A stretch of DNA of 64,000 nt. Source: Bacteroidota bacterium (lineage in GTDB: Bacteria; Bacteroidota; Bacteroidia; Chitinophagales; BACL12). Of the stretch, positions 15,184 to 23,616 are shown one piece after another. The DNA lies in assembly GCA_016715425.1 (NCBI GenBank), contig JADKAC010000001.1, forward strand, positions 310,001 to 374,000, written 5' to 3'. Numbering within the stretch: position 1 is the first letter of the stretch; every line of letters starts with the position of its first letter. A model generated the notes under the pieces. The model was not told where the DNA came from and searched no databases. It was given only the letters and a program-made list of their open reading frames with translations. The translations under genes and the position numbers were made by a program.

Positions 15184-17061
15184 TTATACCGTTTTCAATT
15201 GATCGGAATTTATAGGCTCTGTATATTTTAAATTCACAAAAAACATTTGTAAATCTCCCTTTCCTTTTGCATTAATAATTCCCCGTGATTCAAAAATAAA
15301 ATCAGGATTATCTTTAATCAGATTATAAGTAGATTGAGAAATATTTACTTTGCCCACTTCGCCATTGCTTTCCATTCTTGATGCTGTGTTTACTGTATCA
15401 CCCCAAATATCATATTGAAATTTTTTAGTACCTACAATTCCTGCAACCACCGAGCCGGTATGGATACCACAACGCATTTCAAATTTAGAAAATACAGTTT
15501 CGGATAATTCACTTTCTCTATGGGTGATGTATGCTTGTATTTCTATAGCTGCCGTTACTGCAATTTCCGCAGAGTTTTCAACAGGAGTAGGTAATCCAAC
15601 TGCGGCCATATAGCTATCACCAATAGTTTTTATTTTTTCAATATTATATTTTTCTATGATTGCATCGAATGCCGAAAAGCAGGTGTGCATTTCCTTTACA
15701 ATTTGCGTAGGTGTAAGTTTTTCGGAGAGAATGGTGAAATCTTTAAAATCTGTAAATAGCACACTTACTTGTTCGAATTGTTTTGCTTCAGCAGTTCCAG
15801 TCTGTTTTAATTCTTCAGCAGTTTTCTCTGGTAGAATATTCAGCAGCAAAGTATCACTACGCTTTTTTTCTTTCGATATTCGCATGCGTTGTTTTAATAG
15901 GAGCAATGCAAGCACAAACACAATTAATAATCCGCCACCTAATGTATTGCTAAATTGTTTTTGTCGTTTTAATTCCTGTTGAGCAATAGCCGCTTTTATT
16001 TTCTGTTCGGTTTTTTCGTTTTCCATTTCCTGTTGCAAATCATACTTGCCTTTCATCTCTGTAATGCGTTGCAGAATATTATTACTTGAAATAGAATCCT
16101 TCAGATTATTTAAATCTCTGAGATAATAAAATGCTTTAATATAATTTCCTGTTGATTCATATGCTTTATACAAACTCTCCTCTGCTTCAATAAGATAAAT
16201 TCCAAAAGATCCTTTACCCTTGCATAATTCCACTGCAAGTGAACCATACTTTATAGATTGATTGTATTCATTTATATTTAAATAAGCTGTGGAAATAAAT
16301 GCATACGCCGGCACCAATGCCGTGTTGTCTTTTAATTGTGGATTTGCATTTATTATTTCAGAAAGTATTTCAATTGCTTTTGAATAATTTCCTTTATTGG
16401 TAAACATTTTTCCATAAAAGGAATTAATCTGCATAATGCGTTCAGGGTTATCTCCACCATAATTATTTATTGCCAGATTAAACATTTCAGAAGCATTATC
16501 AAATTCGCCTAATTCAGAATAGGAGAGTGCGAGCAGATATTGGGCAGTACCATTTATATTTTGATCTGCATTTTTATTATTAATTATTTCGAGAAAATAG
16601 CGGGATGCATCGTTATAATTTTGTATTTCAAAACTCAAAATACCTAATTGCAAATTAGCTCTTGCTATACCTTCATTATCTCGTAACTCAGTATAAATTT
16701 GCAGGCTTTTCAAAATGTTCTTTGTTGGGCGATCACGAGGGCCGAAGTTGGTCAACTCTATTTTCCCGAGCAGTAGTAATATATCCGCTTGCTTTGAATA
16801 ATACGGAATTTTTTCTGCTAAAGTCAACGCCTTATTCGCATATACCAAAGCGGAATCTTTTATCAGCATTGCCTGATATTTTTTTGCAATAAGAAATAAT
16901 AATTCAGTGTGTATTGAATCTTCGGTGGATATGCTTAATGTAGTTTTTAAAGAATCAATTGTAGATAATTCTTTTGCTTCATTATCAGCAAATAATTGAT
17001 TGGTATAAATACCGAATGCTATTACAATTAATAATTGAAGTAAGTGGGTTTTGAAGAGCAT
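15184..17061 (-). CDS. TPR-containing class III adenylate cyclase
   Basis: A 625-residue protein. It has an N-terminal signal peptide (LLQLLIVIAFGIYTNQLFA), about eight TPR-like helical repeats to residue ~340, a coiled coil, one TM helix ('GGGLLIVFVLALLLL', about 373-388) and a cytoplasmic class III cyclase domain (~430-610). Metal-binding Asp is in 'VLFTDFKDF'. Substrate determinants read Lys in 'EKIKTIGDSYMA' and Asp in 'QYDIWGDTVN', the adenylate pattern, and 'NTASRMES' supplies the transition-state Asn and Arg. So cAMP synthesis controlled by a periplasmic TPR sensor is likely. No Crp-like receptor lies adjacent. The product may respond to a bound protein or peptide. Confidence 0.85.
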   Translation of the reverse strand: MLFKTHLLQLLIVIAFGIYTNQLFADNEAKELSTIDSLKTTLSISTEDSIHTELLFLIAKKYQAMLIKDSALVYANKALTLAEKIPYYSKQADILLLLGKIELTNFGPRDRPTKNILKSLQIYTELRDNEGIARANLQLGILSFEIQNYNDASRYFLEIINNKNADQNINGTAQYLLALSYSELGEFDNASEMFNLAINNYGGDNPERIMQINSFYGKMFTNKGNYSKAIEILSEIINANPQLKDNTALVPAYAFISTAYLNINEYNQSIKYGSLAVELCKGKGSFGIYLIEAEESLYKAYESTGNYIKAFYYLRDLNNLKDSISSNNILQRITEMKGKYDLQQEMENEKTEQKIKAAIAQQELKRQKQFSNTLGGGLLIVFVLALLLLKQRMRISKEKKRSDTLLLNILPEKTAEELKQTGTAEAKQFEQVSVLFTDFKDFTILSEKLTPTQIVKEMHTCFSAFDAIIEKYNIEKIKTIGDSYMAAVGLPTPVENSAEIAVTAAIEIQAYITHRESELSETVFSKFEMRCGIHTGSVVAGIVGTKKFQYDIWGDTVNTASRMESNGEVGKVNISQSTYNLIKDNPDFIFESRGIINAKGKGDLQMFFVNLKYTEPINSDQLKTV

Positions 17062-17514
17062 TTGCTAAGTTAAAATCTATTTTACGGAATGTTAGAATTT
17101 ATAATTCACTAACTAAATGTATTCATTTGAATTTAGAATTTCTCTAAATTGTAGTGTTGAAGTGTTATACATTTTATATTCGTAATCGTGTTTTACGCAA
17201 GCTTTGTCAAGGTGAAAATTGGAATCAATATTTATTGATAAACTGATTTAATAAATTGAACTATCACCTATTATCAGTGTATTTGAGCTGTTTGTTATCT
17301 TAATTGTATTAGCTAATTACAATTCAAATTTCCAGTGAGTGAGGTGAAAAATATTGCATTAATTTTTCTGTGCTTTAGCTTTTGAAAGTTGTAAAAGTTT
17401 TTTAAATGGAGTTTATCGATTATAAAAGAAGATAGTTTTGTCTATTAATAAAAGATAAAATAGTCTTAAATAAATTAACAGACCCTCAATCCCAACTTAA
17501 AACTTCAGAACACT
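17062..17514. promoter_or_regulatory. 453-bp divergent control region between the cyclase and qNOR genes
   Basis: No ORF is seen. Two clean inverted repeats stand out: AATTTAGA-N5-TCTAAATT at 17130-17150 and ATCAATA-TT-TATTGAT at 17224-17239. A TAGTTTTG at 17433-17440 could be a -7 element for qNOR. The box at 17463-17482 is described separately. Which repeats bind a regulator is not known. Confidence 0.4.
17463..17482 (+). promoter_or_regulatory. Candidate Rrf2-regulator box upstream of qNOR
   Basis: TCTTA-N6-TTAA at 17464-17478, inside a longer partial palindrome GTCTTAA...TTAACAGAC. The same TCTTA-N6-TTAA pattern sits at 20142-20156 directly before the Rrf2 gene. The box lies 33 bp before the qNOR ATG, a good place for repression. 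Confidence 0.4.
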
Positions 17515-19944
17515 ATGCAAAATGAAAAACAAAATGGTTCTATGCGCTCAAAAAGCATGAACTATATTATGAACACAAAGAACTGGTTAAAGCCGCTGAT
17601 TTTTATACTAATAATCAGTCTTGCCGGGGTGGGTATGATAGGAATTCAAACCTATGTAGATGCACCACCAGAAGCTACATTTAAAGATCAACAAGGAAAT
17701 GTAGTTTTTACCAAAGCAAATATTCAGGGAGGACAAGAAGTTTTTCATCAGAAGGCACTCATGGAATATGGAAGTTTTTTTGGTGATGGTGCACAGAGAG
17801 GACCTGACTTCACTGCAGAAGCATTACACTTGATGACTTTGTACATGATGGATTATTATGTAATTGAGCAAACAAAAAAGACCGGAACTGAACCGGATGC
17901 TACAGGTAAAATGCTGATTAATGAGCAAGTTAAATTAGAGCTGAAGCAAAATAATTATAATAAGGAAGAAAATTTTGTAGAGCTATCTCCAGCCGAGGTG
18001 TATGCATACAATGGTATAGTAAAATATTACACAGATTTTTTTATTGATGATAATGATGGAGTGGGTTTCCCTCCAAAGGATTTTATAAAAAGCAAAGAAT
18101 CTACTGCTAATCTTGCCACCTTTTATTATTGGGGAGCATGGGTATGTGTTACTTCACGTCCCGGCGAAACTTTCAGCTATACACATAACTGGCCCTTTGA
18201 TCCGATGGCAGGTAATACACCAACATCACCGGTAATTCTTTGGAGCGTTTTAGGAATGCTTGCATTTGTATTAATGTGTGGAATTGTATTGTATTTTATC
18301 GGTCAGTATAATCAACTGCCGAATAAATTTTTCAAACCACCAACACGAGATTTATTTACAATAGATAGGGTAGCTAAGTTTACACCAACAGCTACTCAAA
18401 AAGCTACGTATAAATTTTTTGCAGTTGCCGTTTTATTATTCTTCCTTCAGGTATGTGGTGGGCTGGTAACTATAAATGATTTTATTCATTGGTTAGACGC
18501 ATTCGGAATTCATATCACTGATGATGTTCCTGTAAATATCTCCCGTTCATGGCATATCATGTTATCCTTATTTTGGATATCTACTTGTTGGATTGCTTCT
18601 TCAATATTTATATTACCCATACTTGCAAAAAAGGAAGTTCCCGGACAGTTACGATTAATTAATACAATCTTTTGGTTATTGGTTGTTCTGGTTGGTGGAT
18701 CATTGATAGGTATGACTTTAGGACCATTAGGTGTTATGGGGAAATTGTGGTATTTATTAGGTCATCAAGGATGGGAATTTGTTGACTTCGGAAAAGCATA
18801 TCAAGGTTTGCTTATGGTAATTTTCGCTCTTTGGGGAGTAGTAGTTTATCGTGGACTTAAGCCTGCATTTGTGAAGGGTGAAAGATGGTCTTTACCAAAA
18901 TGGATTATGTATTCCGTTGTAGGTATTCCTGTTTTATTTTTATCAGGATTTGTTGCAAAGCCAGAAACTAATTTCGTGATTGCAGATTTCTGGAGATGGA
19001 TGGTAATTCACATGTGGGTAGAAGCATTCTTTGAAGTATTTATTACTGTAATCGTGAGTTACTTAATGGTATTGATGGGATTGGTAAGTCGAAATGCTGC
19101 AGTGCGTGTTGTGTATTTTGCAACGATACTATTTTTAGGAACGGGGTTATTAGGTATTTCACATAATTTTTATTGGAATGCAAAACCTGTAGCGACAATG
19201 GCATTGGGTAGTGTGTTTTCAACATTGCAATTTGTGCCTCTGATTTTATTAACTGTAGAAGCTTACAGATTTAAAAATATGCCTCGACTTGCTGTAGGTG
19301 ATGTTGCACATAATCAATTAGGAAACTTTGGTTTCCCTGAAGTATTTAAATTTTTAATTGCAGTGAATTTTTGGAATTTCTTTGGTGCAGGTGTACTGGG
19401 AATAATTATCAATTTACCAATAATGAATTATTTTGAACACGGTACTTATCTCACTATTAATCATGCGCATGCTGCGTTAATGGGTGTGTATGGAAATATC
19501 TCCATTGCAGCTTTATTGTTTGCTTCCAGGCTAACTGTTAAACACAATAAGTGGAATGCTAAGATTGTGAACTTCTCTTTCTGGTCAATAAATATTGGAT
19601 TGATGTTAATGGTTGTTCTCGATTTATTCCCAGCAGGTGCAATACAATTTAAAGCGGTGGTTGAACAAGGATTATGGTTTGGAAGATCTTCTGAATTTGT
19701 TGATTTCGGTACATTCAAAGCATTGACTTATATGCGTGGTATCGGTGCGACAGTGTTTTTTGCTGGAGGTGTTGTTCCGCTTACTTACTTCATTGTTTCC
19801 AGATGGAATTCTTTGAAAGATAGAACTACCAATATTTTGGAAATGGATGCAGCTATTACTTACGAAATTAATCATGGAATAACTAATGAAGAAGAGCAAG
19901 AAATTGAAAAAGAAATTGAAGAATCTGAATTGGTTAATGGATAA
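17515..19944 (+). CDS. norB: Quinol-dependent nitric oxide reductase (qNOR), NorB/NorZ type
   Basis: The enzyme reduces two NO to N2O with electrons from quinol, in the cytoplasmic membrane. The 809 residues are the fused qNOR form, so no separate NorC is needed. The N-terminal periplasmic domain has 'GGQEVFHQKALMEYGSFFGD' and 'RGPDFTAEALH', typical of qNOR. About 14 hydrophobic helices follow. Heme/FeB histidines include those in 'SWHIMLSLFW', 'HMWVEAFFEVF' and 'INHAHAALMGVYGN' (about 648-661). The C-terminus is acidic. Several in-frame ATGs exist at codons 1, 10, 15 and 19; the first is kept. A strong terminator follows, and then an Rrf2 regulator gene. Confidence 0.94.
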   Translation: MQNEKQNGSMRSKSMNYIMNTKNWLKPLIFILIISLAGVGMIGIQTYVDAPPEATFKDQQGNVVFTKANIQGGQEVFHQKALMEYGSFFGDGAQRGPDFTAEALHLMTLYMMDYYVIEQTKKTGTEPDATGKMLINEQVKLELKQNNYNKEENFVELSPAEVYAYNGIVKYYTDFFIDDNDGVGFPPKDFIKSKESTANLATFYYWGAWVCVTSRPGETFSYTHNWPFDPMAGNTPTSPVILWSVLGMLAFVLMCGIVLYFIGQYNQLPNKFFKPPTRDLFTIDRVAKFTPTATQKATYKFFAVAVLLFFLQVCGGLVTINDFIHWLDAFGIHITDDVPVNISRSWHIMLSLFWISTCWIASSIFILPILAKKEVPGQLRLINTIFWLLVVLVGGSLIGMTLGPLGVMGKLWYLLGHQGWEFVDFGKAYQGLLMVIFALWGVVVYRGLKPAFVKGERWSLPKWIMYSVVGIPVLFLSGFVAKPETNFVIADFWRWMVIHMWVEAFFEVFITVIVSYLMVLMGLVSRNAAVRVVYFATILFLGTGLLGISHNFYWNAKPVATMALGSVFSTLQFVPLILLTVEAYRFKNMPRLAVGDVAHNQLGNFGFPEVFKFLIAVNFWNFFGAGVLGIIINLPIMNYFEHGTYLTINHAHAALMGVYGNISIAALLFASRLTVKHNKWNAKIVNFSFWSINIGLMLMVVLDLFPAGAIQFKAVVEQGLWFGRSSEFVDFGTFKALTYMRGIGATVFFAGGVVPLTYFIVSRWNSLKDRTTNILEMDAAITYEINHGITNEEEQEIEKEIEESELVNG

Positions 19945-19984
19945 ATAATCAATTTTTATTTGGATTAGGTGAAATGAAGTATAT

Positions 19985-20039
19985 ACAGTATTTCCGGAAA
20001 GACACGGTTAGTGTGTCAGAAGGAGATACTGTTTTTTTT
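19985..20039 (+). terminator. Two-part rho-independent terminator after qNOR
   Basis: An 11-bp stem pairs 19985-19995 (ACAGTATTTCC) with 20022-20032 (GGAGATACTGT, one G-U). Inside it a second stem pairs GACAC at 20001-20005 with GTGTC at 20013-20017. Eight Ts follow at 20032-20039. The left arm contains the perfect palindrome TTTCCGGAAA at 19991-20000. It separates qNOR transcription from the Rrf2 gene. Confidence 0.8.
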
Positions 20040-20131
20040 GGTTGATAATTGACTTCTAATTTTAGTCGAACACTTGTATACTTTTTAAAATGGTTACTTA
20101 CGAATACCAAAGCATAATTATTAATGATTAT

Positions 20132-20159
20132 TATATTTGATTCTTATTTCAATTAAGAA
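20132..20159 (+). promoter_or_regulatory. -7 element and candidate autoregulatory palindrome of the Rrf2 gene
   Basis: TATATTTG at 20132-20139 fits the Bacteroidota -7 consensus. Directly downstream is the palindrome TTCTTA-N7-TAAGAA (20141-20159), which contains TCTTA-N6-TTAA as in the qNOR upstream region. It ends 6 bp before the start codon, so binding would block transcription start or elongation. Confidence 0.5.
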
Positions 20160-20165
20160 CTTACC

Positions 20166-20597
20166 ATGCGCACTCTTTCAAAAGCAACTGTATATTGTCT
20201 CCGGGCAATGATTTATATAGCTACTAAAACCGAAAAGGATAAGTACTTTAATATTGGTGATATCTCGCAGGAGTTAGAAATTTCCTACCATTTTTTAACG
20301 AAAACATTTCAAACAATTACACAGGCAGGATTACTTACTTCACTGCGTGGTCCTTATGGCGGAATAGCATTAGCAAAACCTGCTGAAGAAATTTTTCTTA
20401 TTGATATTATTCATGTTTTGGAAGGAAAAAATTTTTTCGATAAATGTTTGCTTGGTCTTCCCGACTGCGGCGCAGCAGATCCTTGTCCGGTTCATAATTT
20501 TTGGAAGGATGTAAAGGAATCATTGCAATTGGAATTTGAACAAACTTCACTTGCTGATTTAGCAGAGGGAATTTCTCAAAAGAAAATGCGTATTTAA
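20166..20597 (+). CDS. Rrf2-family transcriptional regulator, probable Fe-S NO sensor
   Basis: A 143-residue regulator. The N-terminal winged helix is intact ('LEISYHFLTKTFQTITQAG', then the wing 'LLTSLRGPYGGIALAKP'). The dimer helix is followed by three cysteines in 'CLLGLPDCGAADPC' (spacing C-X6-C-X5-C), close to the cluster-binding loop of NsrR and IscR. Position after the NO reductase suggests that NO damages the cluster and relieves repression of qNOR; this is inference. Its own promoter overlaps a palindrome shared in part with the qNOR upstream region. The strict NsrR spacing is C-X4-C-X5-C, so it is not simply called NsrR. Confidence 0.85.
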   Translation: MRTLSKATVYCLRAMIYIATKTEKDKYFNIGDISQELEISYHFLTKTFQTITQAGLLTSLRGPYGGIALAKPAEEIFLIDIIHVLEGKNFFDKCLLGLPDCGAADPCPVHNFWKDVKESLQLEFEQTSLADLAEGISQKKMRI

Positions 20598-20714
20598 TAC
20601 TGAATCAAATTCAAGATATACTTTCTTTTTAAAATTGCATTTTTACATAATTCTTTTTTTATCCATACATGATTGCATTCGTGCTCAATTGAAATTATTT
20701 CTATTCTATTTTAT

Positions 20715-21023
20715 TCAATCAGTTTTGCAGTTTAATACAAGGTAATTGAAGATTAATTCTTTTTGGGTGCTATTCAATTTAGCCTTCTCTTCCATTTCTT
20801 CCACATTTATTTCCCATTGATGTAATGTATATTGTTTTGGCAGATATAATGAATGGCAGGATGCACATTTTGATATATACAAATTGCGTCCGGTAATAAG
20901 TGAATCTAAAGAATTACCACTAATAACTTCATCCGCCGCCACAGGCATGTAAAGTGCCGAACTGCATCTTACCAAAAGGAATAAGCCAACAGCAAATAAA
21001 AAATAGTACTTAATTAAATGCAT
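20715..21023 (-). CDS. Small c-type cytochrome lipoprotein
   Basis: A 102-residue exported protein. 'FAVGLFLLVRC' is a likely lipobox with the acylated Cys near residue 20. A single heme c site 'CASCH' lies near residue 56, followed by 'PKQYTLHQWEINVEEMEEKA', whose Met may be the distal ligand. The spacing is that of small monoheme cytochromes seen as electron carriers. It overlaps the upstream outer-membrane-protein gene by 14 bp, so both are co-translated. Being convergent to the qNOR-Rrf2 pair suggests a role in NO or respiratory electron flow, but qNOR itself takes electrons from quinol. Confidence 0.7.
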   Translation of the reverse strand: MHLIKYYFLFAVGLFLLVRCSSALYMPVAADEVISGNSLDSLITGRNLYISKCASCHSLYLPKQYTLHQWEINVEEMEEKAKLNSTQKELIFNYLVLNCKTD

Positions 21024-21810
21024 AAGAAAATATCAAACGACATTGCAATTTTTCAAATTCTTCAAGATCGAGGTGAGAATTATTTTGTTCTTTAAAAGAA
21101 ACAATTTGGGGCATCACGGTAAAGTTTGCCCAGAAATTTTTATATACGTAGGAAAATCCGGGGCCTGCATAATAAGCACTATGTTCCCATTCGCCATCTT
21201 CAATCACATTGCGATACAAATTTTCAACAGTAATATTCATGCTTGGCGAAATCTGGTAAGCAAAACCAAGACTTATTTCTGCTTTATGTTCTTTTTCCCA
21301 ATCTGTACCATCAAATTCCGGTTCAGGTTCTAACTCCATTTCATAAATCAAATTGGTGGCAATAGTTAGCTTATCAATTTTTTTATCCAAAATTATTTTG
21401 CCTTCTAATTCATATTCTGAAGTACCAATTCCGTATTCAGCATATAGTGCCAGCCCTACAGGATTAGCTACCGGATCTAATAATTTCAATTTCCATTCAT
21501 TAGAAAAACTAAAGTCGTAGGTTGTGCTCAACGCCATTGCATCCACATCCCCAATTGCTTTTGTTGCTGTTGAAATATTTAAATAAAAGGCGGTTTGCAG
21601 TTTTCCTCCCAAACCAATTTCAAATTCAGATCTGTTGTCAAATCTGGAATAGTATTGTTCACGTCCGGTGCGCAGTGTATTCCATATTTCTAATTCCTTT
21701 TGACCTTGGTTTAATACACCACTTTGATAAGTATATGTAAATATGCGATCCTGACTATACACAGTAGAAACAGTTAGAATACAAAGTATGATTATAAATA
21801 ATTGTTTCAT
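21010..21810 (-). CDS. Outer-membrane beta-barrel-like protein paired with the cytochrome
   Basis: A 266-residue protein with a clear signal peptide (MKQLFIIILCILTVSTVYSQ). The mature part has alternating beta strands with aromatic girdles: 'LQTAFYLNISTATKAIGDV', 'EISLGFAYQISPSMNITVEN', and 'YAGPGFSYVYKNFWANFTVM'; it ends in 'LIFSYAFN', with an aromatic residue near the C-terminus. This looks like a small outer-membrane barrel of unknown function. The stop codon overlaps the start of the cytochrome gene, implying a functional pair. I do not recognise a named family. Confidence 0.6.
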   Translation of the reverse strand: MKQLFIIILCILTVSTVYSQDRIFTYTYQSGVLNQGQKELEIWNTLRTGREQYYSRFDNRSEFEIGLGGKLQTAFYLNISTATKAIGDVDAMALSTTYDFSFSNEWKLKLLDPVANPVGLALYAEYGIGTSEYELEGKIILDKKIDKLTIATNLIYEMELEPEPEFDGTDWEKEHKAEISLGFAYQISPSMNITVENLYRNVIEDGEWEHSAYYAGPGFSYVYKNFWANFTVMPQIVSFKEQNNSHLDLEEFEKLQCRLIFSYAFN

Positions 21811-21973
21811 TAATATTTTGATTTGTTGGCTGCAAAAGTAGAGATGAGTATAATGGATAGCAATACCTATTTGTAGTGATTCTAAATAAGGAGAGTAAAG
21901 AATTGTAAAATGAAAACCTGCCTATTATTAAAAATTGGTGATAAGGTTTTTGGAAGAATTTAGATGCAAGTGA

Positions 21974-22504
21974 TTAATCGAATATTGTTTCACCTTGATG
22001 AATAAATGCATTATCCCGCAGTTGTAATAAATTTCCTTTTTTGGATTTTTGTTTTGCAGGCATATCTGTTATTGCACTTGTTCGCAAATTAATTATTTTA
22101 ATTCCTGTGCTTTGAGAATTTGAATGAGCATAAAAATTATCATACAACACATACTGCAAACTATCGGATTCGAAATACACATAATTTAAATCCAGACCTT
22201 CATTTGCAACACCACCACCTCGCAAATAATAGGAATAACTTATCTGTTTCCAACTCATGGAATCATTTGCTGGAAATTCTAAATTAATATTGTGTTTAGT
22301 ACCGTATCTAAAAATGATATAGGTATTGTTTTCCTCTGTACTAAGAGAAACAACTTTTCCTTCTGTTGTTTTAAAAGAAAGAATTAAATGCTCACCTTCT
22401 TTAATATATTCTGCATTAGAAATATTGAAACCAAAAAGATGTAATGAAAAAAATAGAGTAAGTATTAGCTGCATAATTTTTTTTGGGAGTCTATTAGTAA
22501 ACAT
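21974..22504 (-). CDS. Secreted protein of unknown function
   Basis: A 176-residue protein not recognised. An N-terminal signal sequence is visible, with basic residues (RLPKK) before a hydrophobic core ('IMQLILTLFFSLHLFGFNIS'). For this reason I kept the ATG at 22504 over the internal ATG at 22474, which would lose the positive charges. The rest is beta-rich with repeated short segments such as 'GEHLILSFKTTEGKVVSLST' and 'YVYFESDSLQYVLYDN'. No T9SS sorting domain and no cysteines in the mature part. It stands alone between the outer-membrane gene and a T9SS protein gene. Confidence 0.55.
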   Translation of the reverse strand: MFTNRLPKKIMQLILTLFFSLHLFGFNISNAEYIKEGEHLILSFKTTEGKVVSLSTEENNTYIIFRYGTKHNINLEFPANDSMSWKQISYSYYLRGGGVANEGLDLNYVYFESDSLQYVLYDNFYAHSNSQSTGIKIINLRTSAITDMPAKQKSKKGNLLQLRDNAFIHQGETIFD

Positions 22505-22556
22505 TATTTAAATAATGCATGCAATTCTTTAATTTAAATATTGATGGATATTAAGC

Positions 22557-23447
22557 TTAATTGATTATAAATTTCCCGGCTCCAAAAAATGCATTATTCA
22601 TTTCTACATTGAAATAATAGAATCCCCTTGCAAGTCCATCCCGGTTTATTCTTAATGGATATTGAGGATTAAATTGAATAGTTCTCAGTCGCATTCCTGC
22701 TGAATTATAAATGTATAAATATGCTTGAGAATACTGCGTAGAAAATGCTTGTAAATGAGTTTCGGTACTGAACGGATTTGGATAAAGATTAATAGAATTA
22801 AAATTCTCTTCTATGGATTCAATATCTGTCCAATGATAATTGCAATCGCCTTCATATAATGTGGTTACATAATATTGTATTTCGTCTTTTGTTGAGCATA
22901 ATAAATAATGACTTCCCACTTGATCGTGGTCATCATGATAAGTGATTCCAGCATTACAACCTAATCCTTCTGTGAATTTCAGTTTTTCGTAAATACCACT
23001 TACACCTAAGTAGTAATTAAATTGAATAATTTTTTTTGAATCCAAATAATACACAGAATCTACAATAGCATAATTATTATCATCTGATCCTACATAGGTT
23101 AGCAAAAAAAATGTATCTGCAATGCTTAAACTCAGATCCATTATTAATATCTCATTTGTGTCCGAAGCATATAAATACCAGGCTTTACCGGTATTAATGT
23201 CTTCTCTTATAAAGCCACTTATATAGCTATATATAAATACAGTTTTATAGGTATATCCATTTATAATTGTATCAAATGTGGTATAAAATGAATCAGTTTC
23301 CACTGCATCGGGTACTTCGTGAGCAATATTCCATGTTGTAGAATTTTCACCAAAAATGCTTTCGTAAGGTTGTGCATTCACCTTTTGAATTATAATTAGA
23401 AGTATAATCAGAATACACTTATTTGATATGGTAAATATTGATTTCAT
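22557..23447 (-). CDS. Secreted protein with T9SS type A sorting domain
   Basis: A 296-residue exported protein. The signal peptide is 'KCILIILLIIIQKVNA'. The middle region, about residues 26-215, is unrecognised. The last ~75 residues are a T9SS type A sorting domain: 'SINLYPNPFSTETH' opens it, 'YIYNSAGMRLRTI' follows, and it closes with 'GLARGFYYFNVEMNNAFFGA'. The protein should therefore cross the outer membrane by the type IX system and be anchored or released at the cell surface. No catalytic motif is evident in the body. A 169-bp gap without features precedes the M1 peptidase gene. Confidence 0.8.
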   Translation of the reverse strand: MKSIFTISNKCILIILLIIIQKVNAQPYESIFGENSTTWNIAHEVPDAVETDSFYTTFDTIINGYTYKTVFIYSYISGFIREDINTGKAWYLYASDTNEILIMDLSLSIADTFFLLTYVGSDDNNYAIVDSVYYLDSKKIIQFNYYLGVSGIYEKLKFTEGLGCNAGITYHDDHDQVGSHYLLCSTKDEIQYYVTTLYEGDCNYHWTDIESIEENFNSINLYPNPFSTETHLQAFSTQYSQAYLYIYNSAGMRLRTIQFNPQYPLRINRDGLARGFYYFNVEMNNAFFGAGKFIIN

Positions 23448-23616
23448 TTATATATTTTAAGTATTTAAAAGTAATACAAAAAAATTTGTATTTACTAAAA
23501 GTTGTCTTGACTAGATCTTAATTCTGATTTAGTAAAATATGTAATCTTATAATACTATAAATCAAGAAAGAAATATTACAATGATTTGAATTATTATACA
23601 GCAACTATTTCTCTTA

